Assembly (NCBI GenBank): GCA_027186245.1
Contig: CP114481.1
Span: 22,661,501-22,725,500 of the forward strand
Length of the DNA: 64,000 bases
Direction of reading: 5' to 3'
Source: Coriaria nepalensis
Taxonomy: Eukaryota > Streptophyta > Magnoliopsida > Cucurbitales > Coriariaceae
The number at the start of each line of letters is the position of its first letter. The stretch's first letter is position 1. The notes under the pieces were generated by a model. The model was not told the DNA's origin and made no database searches. It was given only the letters and a program-made list of their open reading frames with translations. Positions 11,170-24,087 of the stretch are shown one piece after another. The position numbers and the translations under genes are program-made.

Positions 11170-14100
11170 GAGGAGACTCAGTGACATAACTTAAAGGCTA
11201 AACAAATGCATTGTTGCCTTCAATAGATCAACTGCAAGTTATGCACGAAAGTCATGTTTGAAAGCTGAATTTCGTTCGAAGTGATTTAGAATGATTTACT
11301 GACTAAAAGAGACGCAAAAATATGACTTTAAGGCTAAAAAATGCATAGTTGCCGTCAATAGATCAACTCCAAGTTATGCCTGAAAGTCGTGTTTTAAATG
11401 CAAAAAGAGAATTGGTTCGAAGTCCCCTCAAACAATTTAATGATTGAAAAGACTGAGTGATATGCTTCTTAATGCTAAAATAATGCATTGTTGTCTTCAA
11501 TAGATTAATTAAAAGTTATGTAAGAAAATAATGTTTGAAGGGTGAAAATAGATTTTGTTCGAATTAATTTAGAATGATTTAATGACTAGAGGAGACTCAG
11601 TGACATGACTTAAAGGCTAAACAAATGCATTGTTGCCTTCAATAGATCAACTGCAAGTTATGCATGAAAGTCATGTTTAAAGGCCAAATTTCGTTCGAAG
11701 TGATTTAGAATGATTTACTGACTAAAAGAGATGCAAAAATACGACTTTAAGGGTAAAAATTGTATAGTTGCCATCAATAGATCAATTGCAAGTTATGCAC
11801 GAAAGTCGCGTTTTAAAAGCAAAAAGAGAATTGGTTCGAAGTGCCTTCAAACAATTTAATGGTTGAAAAGACTGAGTGATATTTTTTTTAATGGTAAAAT
11901 AATTCATTGTTGTGTTCAATAGATTAATTACAAGTTATGTAAGAAAATAATGTTTGAAGGGCAAAAATAGAATTCGTTCGAATTCATTTAGAATGATTTA
12001 ATTACTAGAAGAGACTTAGTGACATGACCTTAAGGCTAAACAAATGCATTGTTCCCTTCAATAGATCAACTGAAAGTTACGCACGAAAGTCATGTTTAAG
12101 GGCTGAATTTCGTTCGAAGTGATTTAGAATGATTTACTGACTAAATGAGACGCAAAAATATGACTTTCTGTTAAAAAATGCATAGTTGCCATCAATAGAT
12201 CAATTGCAAGTTATGCATGAAAGTCGCGTTTTAAATGCAAAAAGAGAATTGGTTCGAAGTGCCTTCAAACAATTTAATGGTCGAAAAGATTGAGTGATGT
12301 GCTTTTTAATGGTAAAATAATTCATTGTTGTCTTCAATAGATTAATTACAAGTTATGTAAGAAAATAATGTTTGAAGGGCAAAAATAGAATTTGCTCGAA
12401 TTCATTTAGAATGATTTAATGACTAGAAGAGACTCAGTGACATGATCTTAAGGCTAAACAAATGCATTGTTGCCTTCAATAGATCAACTGAAAGTTACGC
12501 ACGAAAGTCATGTTTAAAGGCTGAATTTCGTTCGAAGTGATTTAGAATGATTTACTGACTAAATGAGACGCAAAAATATGACTTTAAGGCTAAAAAATGC
12601 ATAGTTGCCATCAATAGATCAATTGCAAGTTATGCATGAGAGTCGCGTTTTAAATGCAAAAAGAGAATTGGTTCGAAGTGCCTTCAAACAATTTAATGGT
12701 CGAAAAGACTGAGTGATGTGCTTTTTAATGGTAAAATAATTCATTGTTGTCTTCAATAGATTAATTACAAGTTATGTAAGAAAATAATGTTTGAAGGGCG
12801 AAAATAAAATTCGTTCGAATTAATTTAGAATGATTTAATGACTAGAAGACACTTAGTGACATGACTTTAAGGCTAAACAAATGCATTGTTGCCTTCAATA
12901 AATCAACTGCAAGTTATGCACGAAAGTCATGTTCAAAGGCTCAATTTCGTTCGAAGTGATTAAGAATGATTTACTGACTAAAAGAGACGCAAAAATATGA
13001 CTTTAAGGCTAAAAAATGCATAGTTGCCATCAATAGATCAACTCCAAGTTATGCCTGAAAGTCGTGTTTTAAATGCAAAAAGAGAATTGGTTCGAAGTCC
13101 CCTCAAACAATTTAATGATTGAAAAGACTGAGTGATATGCTTCTTAATGCTAAAATAATGCATTGTTGTCTTCAATAGATTAATTAAAAGTTATGTAAGA
13201 AAATAATGTCTGAAGGGCGAAAATAGATTTTGTTCGAATTAATTTAGAATGATTTAATGACTAGAGGAGACTCAGTGACATGACTTAAAGGCTAAACAAA
13301 TGCATTGTTGCCTTCAATAGATCAACTGAAAGTTATGCACGAAAGTCATGTTTAAAGGCCCAATTTCGTTCGAAGTGATTTAGAATGATTTACTGACTAA
13401 AAGAGATGCAAAAATATGACTTTAAGGGTAAAAATTGTATAGTTGCCATCAATAGATCAATTGCAAGTTATGCATGAAAGTCGCGTTTTAAAAGCAAAAA
13501 GAGAATTGGTTCGAAGTGCCTTCAAACAATTTAATGGTTGAAAAGACTGAGTGATATTTTTTTTAATGGTAAAATAATTCATTGTTGTGTTCAATAGATT
13601 AATTACAAGTTATGTAAGAAAATAATGTTTGAAGGGCAAAAATAGAATTCGTTCGAATTCATTTAGAATGATTTAATGACTAGAAGAGACTCAGTGACAT
13701 GACCTTAAGCCTAAACAAATGCATTGTTGCCTTCAATAGATCAACTGAAAGTTACGCACGAAAGTCATGTTTAAGGGCTGAATTTCGTTCGAAGTGATTT
13801 AGAATGATTTACTGACTAAATGAGACGCAAAAATATGACTTTACGTTAAAAAATGCATAGTTGCCATCAATAGATCAATTGCAAGTTATGCATGAGAGTC
13901 GCGTTTTAAATGCAAAAAGAGAATTGGTTCGAAGTGCCTTCAAACAATTTAATGGTCGATAAGACTGAGTGATGTGCTTTTTAATGGTAAAATAATTCAT
14001 TGTTGTCTTCAATAGATTAATTAAAAGTTATGTAAGAAAATAATGTTTGAAGGGCGAAAATAGATTTCGTTCGAATTTATTTAGAATGATTTAATGACTA

Positions 14101-14372
14101 GAAGAGACTTAGTGACATGACTTTCAGGCTAAACAAATGCATTGTTGCCTTCAATAGATCAACTGCAAGTTATACACGAAAGTCATGTTCAAAAGCTGAA
14201 TTTCGTTCGAAGTGATTTAGAATGATTTACTGACTAAAAGAGACGCAAAAATATGACTTTAAGGCTAAAAAATGCATAGTTGCCATCATTAGATCAATTG
14301 CAAGTTATGCATGAAAGTCGCGTTTTAAATGCAAAAAGAGAATTGGTTCGAAGTGCCTTCAAACAATTTAAT
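11170..14372 (+). repeat. 4187-bp HOR, partial copy 2 (3203 bp)
   Basis: This copy follows copy 1 at an offset of 4187 bp. Differences seen by eye are few, for example 'gaagacac' for 'gaagagac' near 12846. The match stops at 14373, where g replaces the t found at 10186. From there the sequence follows the next HOR family, with variants such as gttatttaagaaaat. Confidence 0.87.
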
Positions 14373-17300
14373 GGTTGAAAAGACTGAGTGATATGCTTTT
14401 TAATGGTAAAATAATTCATTGTTGTCTTCAATAGATTAATTAAAAGTTATTTAAGAAAATAATGTTTGAAGGGCGAAAATAGATTTCGTTCGAATTAATT
14501 TAGAATGATTTAATGACTAGAGGAGACTCAGTGACATGACTTAAAGGCTAAACAAATGCATTGTTGCCTTCAATAGATTAACTGCAAGTTATGCACGAAA
14601 TTCTTGTTTAAATGCCGAATTTCGTTCGAAGTGATTTAGAATGATTTACTGACTAAAAGAGATGCAGAAATAAGACTTTTAGGCCAAAAAATGCATAGTT
14701 GCCATCAATAGATCAATTGCAAGTTATGCATGAAAGTCACGTTTTAAAAGCAAAAAGAGAATTGGTTCGAAGTGCCTTCAAACAATTTAATGGTTGAAAA
14801 GACTGAGTGATATTTTTTTTAATGGTAAAATAATTCATTGTTGTGTTCAATAGATTAATTACAAGTTATGTAAGAAAATAATGTTTGAAGGGCAAAAATA
14901 GAATTCGTTCGAGTTCATTTAGAATGATTTAATGACTAGAAGAGACTCAGTGACATGACCTTAAGGCTAAACAAATGCATTGTTGCCTTCAATAGATCAA
15001 CTGAAAGTTACGCACGAAAGTCATGTTTAAAGGCTGAATTTCATTCGAAGTGATTTAGAATGATTTACAGACTAAATGAGACGCAAAAATTTGACTTTAA
15101 GGCTAAAAAATGCATAGTTGCCATCAATAGATCAACTGCAAGTTATGCATGAAAGTCGTGTTTTAAATGCAAAAAGAGAATTGGTTCGAAGTCCCCTCAA
15201 ACAATTTAATGATTGAAAAGACTGAGTGATATGCTTCTTAATGCGAAAATAAAGCATTGTTGTCTTCAATAGATTAATTAAAAAATATGTAAGAAAATAA
15301 TGTTTGAAGGGCGAAAATAGATTTCGTTCGAATTAATTTAGAATGATTTAATGACTAGAAGACACTTAGTGACATGACTTTAAGGCTAAACAAATGCGTT
15401 GTTGCCTTCAATAGATCAACTGCAAGTTATGCACGAAAGTCATGTTCAAAGGCTGAATTTCATTCGAAGTGATTTAGAATGATTTACTGACTAAAAGAGA
15501 CGCAAAAATATGACTTTAAGGCCAAAAAATGCATAGTTGCCATCAATAGATCAATTGCAAGTTATGCATGAAAGTCGCGTTTTAAATGCAAAAAGAGAAT
15601 TGGTTCGAAGTGCCTTCACACAATTTAATGGTTGAAAAGACTGAGTGATATGCTTTTTAATGGTAAAATAATTCATTGTTGTCTTCAATAGATTAATTAA
15701 AAGTTATGTAAGAAAATAATGTTTGAAGGGCGAAAATCGATTTCGTTCGATTTAATTTAGAATGATTTAATGACTAGAAGAGACTTATTGACATGACTTT
15801 AAGGCTAAATAAATGCATTGTTTCCTTCAATAGATCAATTGCAAGTTATGCACGAAAGTCATGTTTAAAGGCCGAATTTCGTTCGAAGTGATTTAGAATG
15901 ATTTACTGACTAAAAGAGACGGAAAAATATGACTTTAAGGCTAAAAAATGCATAGTTGCCATCAATAGATCAATTGCAAGTTATGCATGAAAGTCGCGTT
16001 TTAAATGCAAAAAGAGAATTGGTTCGAAGTGCCTTCAAACAATTTAATGATTGAAAAGACTGAGTGATATGCTTTTTAACGGTAAAATAATTCATTGTTG
16101 TCTTCAATAGATTAATTAAAAGTTATGTAAGAAAATAATGTTTGAAGGGCGAAAATCGATTTCGTTCGATTTAATTTAGAATGATTTAATGACTAGAAGA
16201 GACTCAGTCACATGACTTTAAGGCTAAACAAATGCATTCTTGCCTTCAATAGATCAACTGCAAGTTATGCACGAAAGTCATGTTCAAAGGCTGAATTTCA
16301 TTCGAAGTGATTTAGAATGATTTACTGACTAAAAGAGACGCAAAAATATGACTTTAAGGCCAAAAAATGCATAGTTGCCATCAATAGATCAATTGCGTGT
16401 TATGCATGAAAGTCGCGTTTTAAATGCAAAAAGAGAATTGGTTTGAAGTGCGTTGAAACAATTTAATGGTTGAAAAGACTGAGTGATATGCTTTTTAATG
16501 GTAAAATAATTCATTGTTGTCTTCAATAGATTAATTACAAGTTATGTAGGAAAATAATGTTTGAAGGGCGAAAATAGAATTCGTTCGAATTAATTTAGAA
16601 TGATTTAATGACTAGAAGAGACTTAGTGACATGACTTTAAGGCTAAACAAATGCATTGTTGCCTTCAATAGATCAACTGCAAGTTATGCACGAAAGACAT
16701 GTTCAAAGGCTGAATTTCGTTCGAAGTGATTTAGAATGATTTACTGACTAAAAGAGACGCAAAAATATGATTTAAGGCTAAAAAATGCATAGTTGCCATC
16801 AATAGATCAATAGCAAGTTATGCACGAAAGTCGCGTTTTAAATGCAAAAAGAGAATTGGTTCGAAGTGCCTTCAAACAATTTCATGATAGAAAAGACTGA
16901 GTGATATGCTTTTTAATGGTAAAATAATTCATTGTTGTCTTCAATAGATTAATTAAAAGTTATGTAAGAAAATAATGTTTGAAGGGCAAAAATAGAATTC
17001 GTTCGAATTCATTTAGAATGATTTAATGACTAGAAGAGACTCAGTGACATGACCTTAAGCCTAAACAATTGCATTGTTGCCTTCAATAGATCAACTGAAA
17101 GTTACGCACGAAAGTCATGTTTAAGGGCTGAATTTCGTTCGAAGTGATTTAGAATGATTTACTGACTAAATGAGACGCAAAAATATGACTTTAAGTTAAA
17201 AAATGCATTGTTGCCATCAATAGATCAATTGCAAGTTATGCATGAGAGTCGCGTTTTAAATAGAAAAAGAGAATTGGTTCGAAGTCCCTTCAAACAATTT

Positions 17301-18141
17301 AATGGTCGATAAGACTGAGTGATGTGCTTTTTAATGGTAAAATAATTCATTGTTGTCTTCAATAGATTAATTAAAAGTTATGTAAGAAAATAATGTTTGA
17401 AGGGCGAAAATAGATTTCGTCCGAATTTATTTAGAATGATTTAATGACTAGAAGAGACTTAGTGACATGACTTTCAGGCTAAACAAATGCATTGTTGCCT
17501 TCAATAGATCAACTGCAAGTTATACACGAAAGTCATGTTCAAAAGCTGAATTTCGTTCGAAGTGATTTAGAATGATTTACTGACTAAAAGAGACGCAAAA
17601 ATATGACTTTAAGGCTAAAAAATGCATAGTTGCCATCATTAGATCAATTGCAAGTTATGCATGAAAGTCGCGTTTTAAATGCAAAAAGAGAATTGGTTCG
17701 AAGTGCCTTCAAACAATTTAATTGTTGAAAAGACTGAGTGATATGCTTTTTAATGGTAAAATAATTCATTGTTGTCTTCAATAGATTAATTAAAAGTTAT
17801 GTAAGAAAATAATGTTTGAAGGGCGAAAATAGATTTCGTTCGAATTAATTTAGAATGATTTAATGACTAGAGGAGACTCAGTGACATAACTTAAAGGCTA
17901 AACAAATGCATTGTTGCCTTCAATAGAACAATTGCAAGTTATGCACGAAGGTCATATTTAAAGGTCGAATTTCGTTCAAAGTGATTTAGAAAGATTTACT
18001 GACTAAAAGAGATGCAAAAATATGACTTTAAGGCCAAAAAATGCATAGTTGCCATCAATAGATTAATTGCAAGTTATGCATGAAAGTCGCGTTTTAAATG
18101 CAAAAAGAGAATTGGTTCGAAGTGCCTTCAAACAATTTAAT
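14373..18141 (+). repeat. 3769-bp HOR, copy 1
   Basis: Nine trimers minus 2 bp. The offset is fixed by ttaagaaaat at 14451 and 18220 and by aattgcgtgt at 16391 and 20160. The 3' part (16988 to about 18060) does not match copy 2 and instead resembles the 4187-bp HOR, so the copy is mosaic. It contains the A variant aaaatcgatttcgttcgatt near 15734 and 16152. Confidence 0.85.
16988..18060 (+). repeat. Patch of 4187-bp HOR type inside the 3769-bp HOR
   Basis: The stretch shares diagnostic variants with 9451 to about 10520 (offset 7537) and, in its first part, with 13638-14372 (offset 3350). Examples are gaccttaagcctaaac at 17051, 13701 and near 9514, catcattagatcaattg, and the B variant with gaaggtcat near 17947 and 10410. 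It probably arrived by conversion or unequal exchange with the neighbouring family. The right edge is approximate. Confidence 0.75.
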
Positions 18142-20756
18142 GGTTGAAAAGACTGAGTGATATGCTTTTTAATGGTAAAATAATTCATTGTTGTCTTCAA
18201 TAGATTAATTAAAAGTTATTTAAGAAAATAATGTTTGAAGGGCGAAAATAGATTTCGTTCGAATTAATTTAGAATGATTTAATGACTAGAGGAGACTCAG
18301 TGACATGACTTAAAGGCTAAACAAATGCATTGTTGCCTTCAATAGATTAACTGCAAGTTATGCACGAAATTCTTGTTTAAATGCCGAATTTCGTTCGAAG
18401 TGATTTAGAATGATTTACTGACTAAAAGAGATGCAAAAATATGACTTTAAGGCCAAAAAATGCATTGTTGCCATCAATAGATCAATTGCAAGTTATGCAT
18501 GAAAGTCGCGTTTTAAAAGCAAAAAGAGAATTGGTTCGAAGTGCCTTCAAACAATTTAATGGTTGAAAAGACTGAGTGATATTTTTTTTAATGGTAAAAT
18601 AATTCATTGTTGTGTTCAATAGATTAATTACAAGTTATGTAAGAAAATAATGTTTGAAGGGCAAAAATAGAATTCGTTCGAGTTCATTTAGAATGATTTA
18701 ATGACTAGAAGAGACTCAGTGACATGACCTTAAGGCTAAACAAATGCATTGTTGCCTTCAATAGATCAACTGAAAGTTACGCACGAAAGTCATGTTTAAA
18801 GGCTGAATTTCGTTCGAAGTGATTTAGAATGATTTACCGACTAAATGAGACGCAAAAATTTGACTTTAAGGCTAAAAAATGCATAGTTGCCATCAATAGA
18901 TCAACTGCAAGTTATGCATGAAAGTCGTGTTTTAAATGCAAAAAGAGAATTGGTTCGAAGTCCCCTCAAACAATTTAATGATTGAAGAGACTGAGTGATA
19001 TGCTTCTTAATGCGAAAATAAAGCATTGTTGTCTTCAATAGATTAATTAAAAAATATGTAAGAAAATAATGTTTGAAGGGCGAAAATAGATTTCGTTCGA
19101 ATTAATTTAGAATGATTTAATGACTAGAAGACACTTAGTGACATGACTTTAAGGCTAAACAAATGCGTTGTTGCCTTCAATAGATCAACTGCAAGTTATG
19201 CACGGAAGTCATGTTCAAAGGCTGAATTTCATTCGAAGTGATTTAGAATGATTTACTGACTAAAAGAGACGCAAAAATATAACTTTAAGGCCAAAAAATG
19301 CATAGTTGCCATCAATAGATCTATTGCAAGTTATGCATGAAAGTCGCGTTTTAAATGCAAAAAGAGAATTGGTTCGAAGTGCCTTCACACAATTTAATGG
19401 TTGAAAAGACTGAGTGATATGCTTTTTAATGGTAAAATAATTCATTGTTGTCTTCAATAGATTAATTACAAGTTATGTAGGAAAATAATGTTTGAAGGGC
19501 GAAAATAGAATTCGTTCGAATTAATTTAGAATGATTTAATGACTAGAAGAGACTTATTGACATGACTTTAAGGCTAAATAAATGCATTGTTGCCTTCAAT
19601 AGATCAATTGCAAGTTATGCACGAAAGTCATGTTTAAAGGCCGAATTTCGTTCGAAGTGATTTAGAATGATTTACTGACGAAAAGAGACGGAAAAATATG
19701 ACTTTAAGGCTAAAAAATGCATAGTTGCCATCAATAGATCAATTGCAAGTTATGCATGAAAGTCGCGTTTTAAATGCAAAAAGAGAATTGGTTCGAAGTG
19801 CCTTCAAACAATTTAATGATTGAAAAGACTGAGTGATATGCTTTTTAACGGTAAAATAATTCATTGTTGTCTTCAATAGATTAATTAAAAGTTATGTAAG
19901 AAAATAATGTTTGAAGGGCGAAAATCGATTTCGTTCGATTTAATTTAGAATGATTTAATGACTAGAAGAGACTCAGTCACATTACTTTAAGGCTAAACAA
20001 ATGCATTCTTGCCTTCAATAGATCAACTGCAAGTTATGCACGAAAGTCATGTTCAAAGGCTGAATTTCATTCGAAGTGATTTAGAATGATTTACTGACTA
20101 AAAGAGACGCAAAAATATGACTTTAAGGCCAAAAAATGCATAGTTGCCATCAATAGATCAATTGCGTGTTATGCATGAAAGTCGCGTTTTAAATGCAAAA
20201 AGAGAATTGGTTTGAAGTGCGTTGAAACAATTTAATGGTTGAAAAGACTGAGTGATATGCTTTTTAATGGTAAAATAATTCATTGTTGTCTTCAATAGAT
20301 TAATTACAAGTTATGTAGGAAAATAATGTTTGAAGGGCGAAAATAGAATTCGTTCGAATTAATTTAGAATGATTTAATGACTAGAAGAGACTTAGTGACA
20401 TGACTTTAAGGCTAAACAAATGCATTGTTGCCTTCAATAGATCAACTGCAAGTTATGCACGAAAGACATGTTCAAAGGCTGAATTTCGTTCGAAGTGATT
20501 TAGAATGATTTACTGACTAAAAGAGACGCAAAAATATGATTTAAGGCTAAAAAATGCATAGTTGCCATCAATAGATCAATAGCAAGTTATGCACGAAAGT
20601 CGCGTTTTAAATGCAAAAAGAGAATTGGTTCGAAGTGCCTTCAAACAATTTCATGATTGAAAAGACTGAGTGATATGCTTTTTAATGGCAAAATATTTCA
20701 TTGTTGTCTTCAATAGATTAATTAAAAGTTATGTAAGAAAATAATGTTTGAAGGGC
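18142..20756 (+). repeat. 3769-bp HOR, partial copy 2 (2615 bp)
   Basis: This copy matches 14373-16987 at an offset of 3769 bp and then departs at 20757 (g where copy 1 has a at 16988). It differs locally: the A monomer near 19501 reads aaaatagaattcgttcgaa where copy 1 has aaaatcgatttcgttcgat, which suggests a conversion patch. Confidence 0.85.
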
Positions 20757-21220
20757 GAAAATAGGTTTCGTTCGAATTAATTTAGAATGATTTAATGACA
20801 AGAGGAGACTCAGTGACATGACTTTAAGGCTAAACAAATGCATTGTTGCCTTCAATAGATCAACTGCAAGTTACGCACGAAATTCATGTTTGAAAACTGA
20901 ATTTCGATCGAAGTGATTTAGAATGATTTACTGACTAAAAGAGACGCAAAAATATGACTTTAACGCTAAAAAATGCATAGTTGCCATCAATAGATCAATT
21001 GCAAGTTATGCATGAAAGTCGCGTTTTAAATGCAAAAAGAGAATTGGTTTGAAGTGCCCTCAAACAATTTAATGATTGAAAAGATTGAATGATATGCTTT
21101 TTAATGCTAAAATCATGCATTGTTGTCTTCGGTAGATTAATTGCAAGTTATGTAAGGAAATAATGTTTGAAGGGCCAAAATAGAATTCCTTCAAATTAAT
21201 TTAGAATGATTTAATGACTA

Positions 21221-22557
21221 GAGGAGACTCAGTGACATGACTTTAAGGCTAAACAAATGCATTGTTGCCTTCAATAAATCAACTGCAAGTTACGCACGAA
21301 AGTCATGTTTGAAAGCTGAATTTCGATCGAAGTGATTTAGAATGATTTACTGACTAAAAGAGAGGCAAAAATATGACTTTAAGGCTAAAAAATGCATAGT
21401 TGCCATCAATACATCAATTGCAAGTTATGCAAGAAAGTCGCGTTTTAAATGGAAAAAGAGAATTGGTTTGAAGTGCCCTCAAACAATTTAATGATTGAAA
21501 AGATTGAATGATATGCTTTTTAATGCTAAAATCATGCATTGTTGTCTTCGGTTGATTAATTGCAAGTTATGTAAGGAAATAATGTTTGAAGGGCCAAAAT
21601 AGAATTCCTTCAAATTAATTTAGAATCATTTAATGACTAGAAGAGACTCGGTGACATGACTTTAAGGCTAAACAAATGCATTGTTGGCTTCAATAGATCA
21701 ACTGCAAGTTATGCACGAAAGTCAAGTTTAACGGCCGAATTTCGTTCGAAGGGATTTAGAAAGATTTAATGACTAAAAGAGACGCAATAATATGACTTTA
21801 AGGCTTAAAATTGAATAGTTGCCTTCAATAGATCAAGTGCAAGTTATGCATGAAAGTCATGTTTGAAATACAAATAGAATTGGTTCGAAGTGCCTTCAAA
21901 CAATTTAATGAATGAAAAGACTGAGTGATGTGCTTTTTAATGGTAAAATAATTCATTGTTGTCTTCAATAGATTAATTACAAGTTATGTAGGAAAATAAT
22001 GTTTGAAGGGCGAAAATAGAATTCGTTCGAATTAATTTAGACTGATTTAATGACTAGAAGAGACTCAGTGACATGACTTTAAGGCTAAAGGGCGAAAATA
22101 GAATTCGTTCGAATTAATTTAGACTGATTTAATGACTAGAAGAGACTCAGTGACATGACTTAAAGGCTAAACAAATGCATTGTTGCCTTCAATAGATCAA
22201 CTGCAGGTTATGCACGAAAGTCATGTTTAAAGGCCGAATTTCGTTCGAAGTGATTTAGAATGATTTACTGACTAAAAGAGACGAAAAAATATGACTTTAA
22301 GGCTAAAAAATGCATAGTTGCCATCAATAGATCAATTGCAAGTTATGCATGAAAGTCGCGTTTTAAATGCAAAAAGAGAATTGGTTCGAAGTGCCTTCAA
22401 ACAATTTCATGATTGAAAAGACTGAGTGATATGCTTTTTAATGGTAAAATAATTCATTGTTGTCTTCAATAGATTAATTAAAAGTTATGTAAGAAAATAA
22501 TGTTTGAAGGGCGAAAATAGGTTTCGTTCGAATTAATTTAGAATGATTTAATGACTA
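21221..22557 (+). repeat. 1337-bp local HOR, copy 1
   Basis: It starts at a B monomer (gaggagactcagtgacatga). The offset to copy 2 is set by tttcgatcga at 21321 and 22658 and by the variant cggttgattaattgc in both. The length equals three trimers plus the 82-bp duplication inside it (1255 + 82). It recurs in related form around 33.0-33.4 kb. Confidence 0.8.
22008..22171 (+). repeat. 82-bp tandem duplication across an A/B junction
   Basis: The segment beginning gggcgaaaatagaattcg at 22008 starts again at 22090. The copies (22008-22089 and 22090-22171) run through the end of an A monomer and the start of a B monomer, and each ends in aggctaaa. They differ at one place, catgactttaagg against catgacttaaagg. 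The junction joins ctaaa to gggcg with only two bases of shared flank (aa). Unlike the other changes it is out of register with the monomer. Confidence 0.93.
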
Positions 22558-23393
22558 GAGGAGACTCAGTGACATGACTTTAAGGCTAAACAAATGCATT
22601 GTTGCCTTCAATAAATCAACTGCAAGTTACGCACGAAAGTCATGTTTGAAAGCTGAATTTCGATCGAAGTGATTTAGAATGATTTACTGACTAAAAGAGA
22701 CGCAAAAATATGACTTTAAGGCTAAAAAATGCATAGTTGCCATCAATACATCAATTGCAAGTTATGCATGAAAGTCGCGTTTTAAATGGAAAAAGAGAAT
22801 TGGTTTGAAGTGCCCTCAAACAATTTAATGATTGAAAAGATTGAATGATATGCTTTTTAATGCTAAAATCATGCATTGTTGTCTTCGGTTGATTAATTGC
22901 AAGTTATGTAAGGAAATAATGTTTGAAGGGCCAAAATAGAATTCCTTCAAATTAATTTAGAATCATTTAATGACTAGAAGAGACTCAGTGACATGACTTT
23001 AAGGCTAAACAAATGCATTGTTGGCTTCAATAGATCAACTGCAAGTTATGCACGAAAGTCAAGTTTAACGGCCGAATTTCGTTCGAAGGGATTTAGAAAG
23101 ATTTAATGACTAAAAGAGACGCAATAATATGACTTTAAGGCTTAAAATTGAATAGTTGCCTTCAATAGATCAAGTGCAAGTTATGCATGAAAGTCATGTT
23201 TGAAATACAAATAGAATTGGTTCGAAGTGCCTTCAAAGAATTTAATGAATGAAAAGACTGAGTGATGTGCTTTTTAATGGTAAAATAATTCATTGTTGTC
23301 TTCAATAGATTAATTAAAAGTTATGTAGGAAAATAATGTTTGAAGGGCGAAAATAGAATTCGTTCGAATTAATTTAGCATGATTTAATGACTA
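22558..23393 (+). repeat. 1337-bp local HOR, partial copy 2
   Basis: This copy follows copy 1 through B, C, A (cggttgatt variant), B, C and A. It drifts after about 23315, where attaaaagttatg replaces attacaagttatg. It does not include an 82-bp duplication. Confidence 0.75.
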
Positions 23394-23497
23394 GAGGAGA
23401 CTCAGTGACATGACTTAAAGGCTAAACAAATGCATTGTTGCCTTTAATAGATCAACTGCAGGTTATGCACGAAAGTCATGTTTAAAGGTCGAATTTC
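23081..23497 (+). repeat. 417-bp trimer duplication, copy 1
   Basis: The marker gttcgaaggg occurs at 23081 and 23498, 417 bp apart. The unit includes a C variant ending in catgtttgaaatacaaatag and an A with gtgatgtgc. One difference seen by eye is caaagaattt at about 23234 against caaacaattt in copy 2. Confidence 0.85.
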
Positions 23498-23914
23498 GTT
23501 CGAAGGGATTTAGAAAGATTTAATGACTAAAAGAGACGCAATAATATGACTTTAAGGCTTAAAATTGAATAGTTGCCTTCAATAGATCAAGTGCAAGTTA
23601 TGCATGAAAGTCATGTTTGAAATACAAATAGAATTGGTTCGAAGTGCCTTCAAACAATTTAATGAATGAAAAGACTGAGTGATGTGCTTTTTAATGGTAA
23701 AATAATTCATTGTTGTCTTCAATAGATTAATTAAAAGTTATGTAGGAAAATAATGTTTGAAGGGCGAAAATAGAATTCGTTCGAATTAATTTAGCATGAT
23801 TTAATGACTAGAGGAGACTCAGTGACATGACTTAAAGGCTAAACAAATGCATTGTTGCCTTTAATAGATCAACTGCAGGTTATGCACGAAAGTCATGTTT
23901 AAAGGTCGAATTTC
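23498..23914 (+). repeat. 417-bp trimer duplication, copy 2
   Basis: This is almost the same as 23081-23497. The following unit (from 23915) reads gttcgaagtg, not gttcgaaggg, so the duplication ends here. Confidence 0.85.
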
Positions 23915-24087
23915 GTTCGAAGTGATTTAGAATGATTTACTGACTAAAAGAGATGCAAAAATATGACTTTGAAGGCTAAAAATTGCATAGTTGCCATCAA
24001 TAGATCAATTGCAAGTTATGCATGAAAGTCGCGTTTTAAATGCAAAAAGAGAAGTGGTTCGAAGTGCCTTCCAACAATTTAATGAGT

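Larger units (their letters stand above)
20757..24087 (+). repeat. Mosaic satellite segment
   Basis: The A-B-C order continues, but no single HOR covers the stretch. It holds a 1337-bp repeat (21221 and 22558), an 82-bp off-register duplication (22008-22171) and a duplicated 417-bp trimer (23081-23914). A monomers of the cggtagattaattgc subtype alternate with the common subtype. There is no gene or foreign sequence. Confidence 0.85.
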
